Shown piece after piece: positions 6,554 to 7,978 of a stretch of 7,978 bases of DNA. Under the pieces are notes generated by a model that saw nothing but the letters and a program-made list of their open reading frames with translations, made no database searches and was not told the origin of the DNA. Made by a program: the position numbers and the translations under genes. This DNA is from Sphingomonadales bacterium (GTDB taxonomy: Bacteria > Pseudomonadota > Alphaproteobacteria > Sphingomonadales > Sphingomonadaceae), in assembly GCA_028868335.1 (NCBI GenBank), contig JAGWUU010000146.1, positions 1 to 7,978 of the forward strand, in the 5' to 3' direction. Each line of letters starts with the position of its first letter. The stretch's first letter is position 1.

Positions 6554-7564
6554 TCAGTGCAGGGGAACAACTTCCTGCTCGATCGCACCGAAGATCGAAC
6601 GGTGGTTGGCATCGAGCATTTCGATCCGCACCGTATCGCCAAAGCGCAGGAACGGCGTGACGGCCTTGCCGGTGGCAATCGTCTCCACCATGCGCTGTTC
6701 GGCGATGCAACTGTAACCGCGTCCACCTTGGCTGACTGGCCGCCCCGGCGACCCATCGGGATCGCGATTCGAGACGGTGCCGGACCCGATGATCGAGCCC
6801 GCGCCAAGATTCCGCGTCTTCGCCAGGTGCGCGATCAGCATGCCGAAGTCGAACGTGCATTCCTCGCCCGCCTCGGCCCGTCCGAATGGCTGTCCGTTAA
6901 GATCGACATGAAGCGCCAGATTGAGCCGCCCACCGTTCCACGCCGTGCCCAGCGCATCAGGCGTGACGAAAACGGGCGAGAAATGGGTTGCCGGCTTTGA
7001 CTGGACAAAGCCGAAGCCCTTGGCCAGTTCGCCGGGAATGAGGTTGCGCAACGACACGTCGTTGACCAGCCCGATCAGGCGAATGGACCGCAACGCATCG
7101 GCCGCACTCACGCCCTGGGGGACGTCGCCAGTGACGACGCAAATCTCCGCCTCCATGTCGCAGCCCCAGGCCTCATCAGCCAGGGTGATCGGTGCGCGCC
7201 CTCCGCGCAGGTCGTCGCTGCCGCCCTGGTACATCAGCGGATCGTGCCAGAAGCTCTCCGGCAGTTCCGCGCCGCGCGCCTTGCGGACAAGCTCAACGTG
7301 ATTGACGTAGGCCGAACCGTCGGCCCACTGAAAGGCGCGAGGCAGCGGGGCCAATGCCTCGCGCTCGTGGAAACGCTCAAGCGGAATGGCCTCGTGCGCA
7401 ACCTCGGTCGCGAGCGCACGCAGCGTCGGCTCATGCCGCTCCCAGTCGTCGAGCGCCGCCTGCAGGGTCGGGACGATGTGCCCGGCATCGGCATACCAGT
7501 TCAGGTCGTCGGAAACGACCGCCAGCCGACCGTCGCGGCCACCGGGCAGGGAAGCGAGTTTCAT
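6554..7564 (-). CDS. Fumarylacetoacetate hydrolase family protein
   Basis: This 336-residue cytosolic enzyme belongs to the FAH superfamily and most resembles the bacterial ~330-residue form that hydrolyses fumarylacetoacetate to fumarate and acetoacetate, the last step of homogentisate (tyrosine) breakdown. Residues about 1-75 form the N-terminal domain and 78-335 the FAH fold. Residues matching the mammalian FAH active site by motif and spacing are D82 and H89 (in ADGSAYVNH), E138 and E140 (DMEAE), D169 (NDVS), K190 (QSKP), T263 (GSGTVSN) and E294 (MVET), so metal and catalytic sites look intact. Its ATG overlaps the stop of the upstream MarR gene by 4 bases (ATGA), with GGAG on the minus strand at 7573-7576, 8 bases before the ATG; translational coupling and control by that regulator are likely. 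A related substrate, such as fumarylpyruvate or another oxo-diacid, is not excluded because no other pathway gene is visible. Confidence 0.9.
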   Translation of the reverse strand: MKLASLPGGRDGRLAVVSDDLNWYADAGHIVPTLQAALDDWERHEPTLRALATEVAHEAIPLERFHEREALAPLPRAFQWADGSAYVNHVELVRKARGAELPESFWHDPLMYQGGSDDLRGGRAPITLADEAWGCDMEAEICVVTGDVPQGVSAADALRSIRLIGLVNDVSLRNLIPGELAKGFGFVQSKPATHFSPVFVTPDALGTAWNGGRLNLALHVDLNGQPFGRAEAGEECTFDFGMLIAHLAKTRNLGAGSIIGSGTVSNRDPDGSPGRPVSQGGRGYSCIAEQRMVETIATGKAVTPFLRFGDTVRIEMLDANHRSIFGAIEQEVVPLH

Positions 7565-7978
7565 CCGTTGGTCTCCATGTTGCGAACGGTTTGCTGGATC
7601 CGATCGAGCAACGATTTGAATTGGGCCTGCTCGTCAGCGGCAAGCGAAGCAAACAACCGGCGCTCCATCTCTAGCGCGATCGGCATGATCGCCCCGTGCA
7701 TGGTCCGGCCTGCGGGCGTCAGCTCGAGATGATGGGAACGGCCATCGCGATCGTTGGGGCTGCGCGCGATAAGGCCGCGATCTTCCAGAACCTTGCACGC
7801 CCGGTTGACGGCGACCTTGTCCATCCGGGTCTGGCCGACCAGCCCGCGCTGCGTCATCGCGCCGGAGTCGCCGAGAACGGCCATGACCCGCCAGTCCGGG
7901 ATCTTCAGCCCGAAGCGCGCGTGGTATTCATTGGCGATACAGTCGCTCACCGCGTTGGACGTGACCGAGAGAATGTAG
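7561..7978 (-). CDS. MarR-family transcriptional regulator, 5' end beyond window
   Basis: This is a winged-helix DNA-binding regulator, usually a dimeric repressor released by a small aromatic ligand. The frame is open to the window edge: upstream of the GTG at 7948-7950 it reads YILSVTSNA, which fits the usual MarR N-terminal helix, and the GTG has no ribosome binding site. The true start therefore lies outside. 138 residues are visible of a typical ~150-165. FGLKIPDWRVMAVLG is the start of the winged-helix domain, TRMDKVAVNRACKVLEDRGL the recognition-helix region, and SPNDRDGRSHHLELT the wing, with the family DRDGR signature. The C-terminal helix (about the last 45 residues) forms the dimer interface in relatives. 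It is the first gene of a two-gene unit with the hydrolase, so control of that gene, and probably of itself, is likely. Its promoter and operator are outside the window. Confidence 0.92.
   Translation of the reverse strand, partial: YILSVTSNAVSDCIANEYHARFGLKIPDWRVMAVLGDSGAMTQRGLVGQTRMDKVAVNRACKVLEDRGLIARSPNDRDGRSHHLELTPAGRTMHGAIMPIALEMERRLFASLAADEQAQFKSLLDRIQQTVRNMETNG

Noticed and set aside
6557..7000. Plus-strand frames of 147, 126 and 162 residues between 6557 and 7732
   Set aside because: They lie opposite the hydrolase gene, whose conserved catalytic residues show that the minus strand is the coding one.
7948..7950. GTG at 7948-7950 as the MarR start
   Set aside because: No ribosome binding site precedes it and the frame continues upstream with a sequence that fits the MarR N-terminal helix, so the gene is cut by the window edge.

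Overview
The window looks like alphaproteobacterial chromosome, most likely from a sphingomonad (Novosphingobium/Sphingobium/Erythrobacter type). The basis is the uniformly high-GC coding sequence with strong third-position GC bias, the Cpa-type (Caulobacter-like) Tad pilus proteins in the order cpaB-cpaC-cpaD-cpaE-tadB-tadC, and the style of the protein termini. The genus is inferred from recognition, not from a database search.

Region 1 (1-6467, plus strand) is most of a Tad/Flp type IVc pilus assembly operon. It holds the 3' part of cpaB (periplasmic SAF/RcpC protein), cpaC (outer-membrane secretin), cpaD (lipoprotein that works with the secretin), cpaE (TadZ-like ParA/MinD-family polar localisation ATPase with an N-terminal receiver-like domain), tadB and tadC (paired inner-membrane platform proteins with T2SSF domains). 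Five of the six genes are complete, and gaps are 3 to 69 bases, consistent with one transcript. CpaB-CpaC-CpaD form the outer-membrane/periplasmic channel, CpaE positions the machine, and TadB-TadC form the inner-membrane base on which an assembly ATPase acts.

That ATPase, CpaF/TadA, normally lies between cpaE and tadB, but here only a 69-base GC-rich gap separates them. This is the most notable feature of the window. The gap can form two mutually exclusive hairpins, one of which uses the cpaE stop codon region as an arm. Pilin, prepilin peptidase and the minor pilin genes (tadE/F/G) are not in the window; they may lie upstream or elsewhere.

Region 2 (6468-6553) is a short convergent spacer with a GC-rich hairpin followed by a T-rich stretch, a good terminator for the pilus operon.

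Region 3 (6554-7978, minus strand) is an unrelated two-gene unit: a MarR-family regulator (5' end beyond the window) followed, with a 4-base ATGA overlap, by a fumarylacetoacetate hydrolase family enzyme, probably belonging to aromatic amino acid (homogentisate-type) catabolism. Apart from the missing cpaF and the hairpins in its place, the window is an orderly and mostly known set of genes; I see no mobile element, CRISPR array, tRNA or rRNA.
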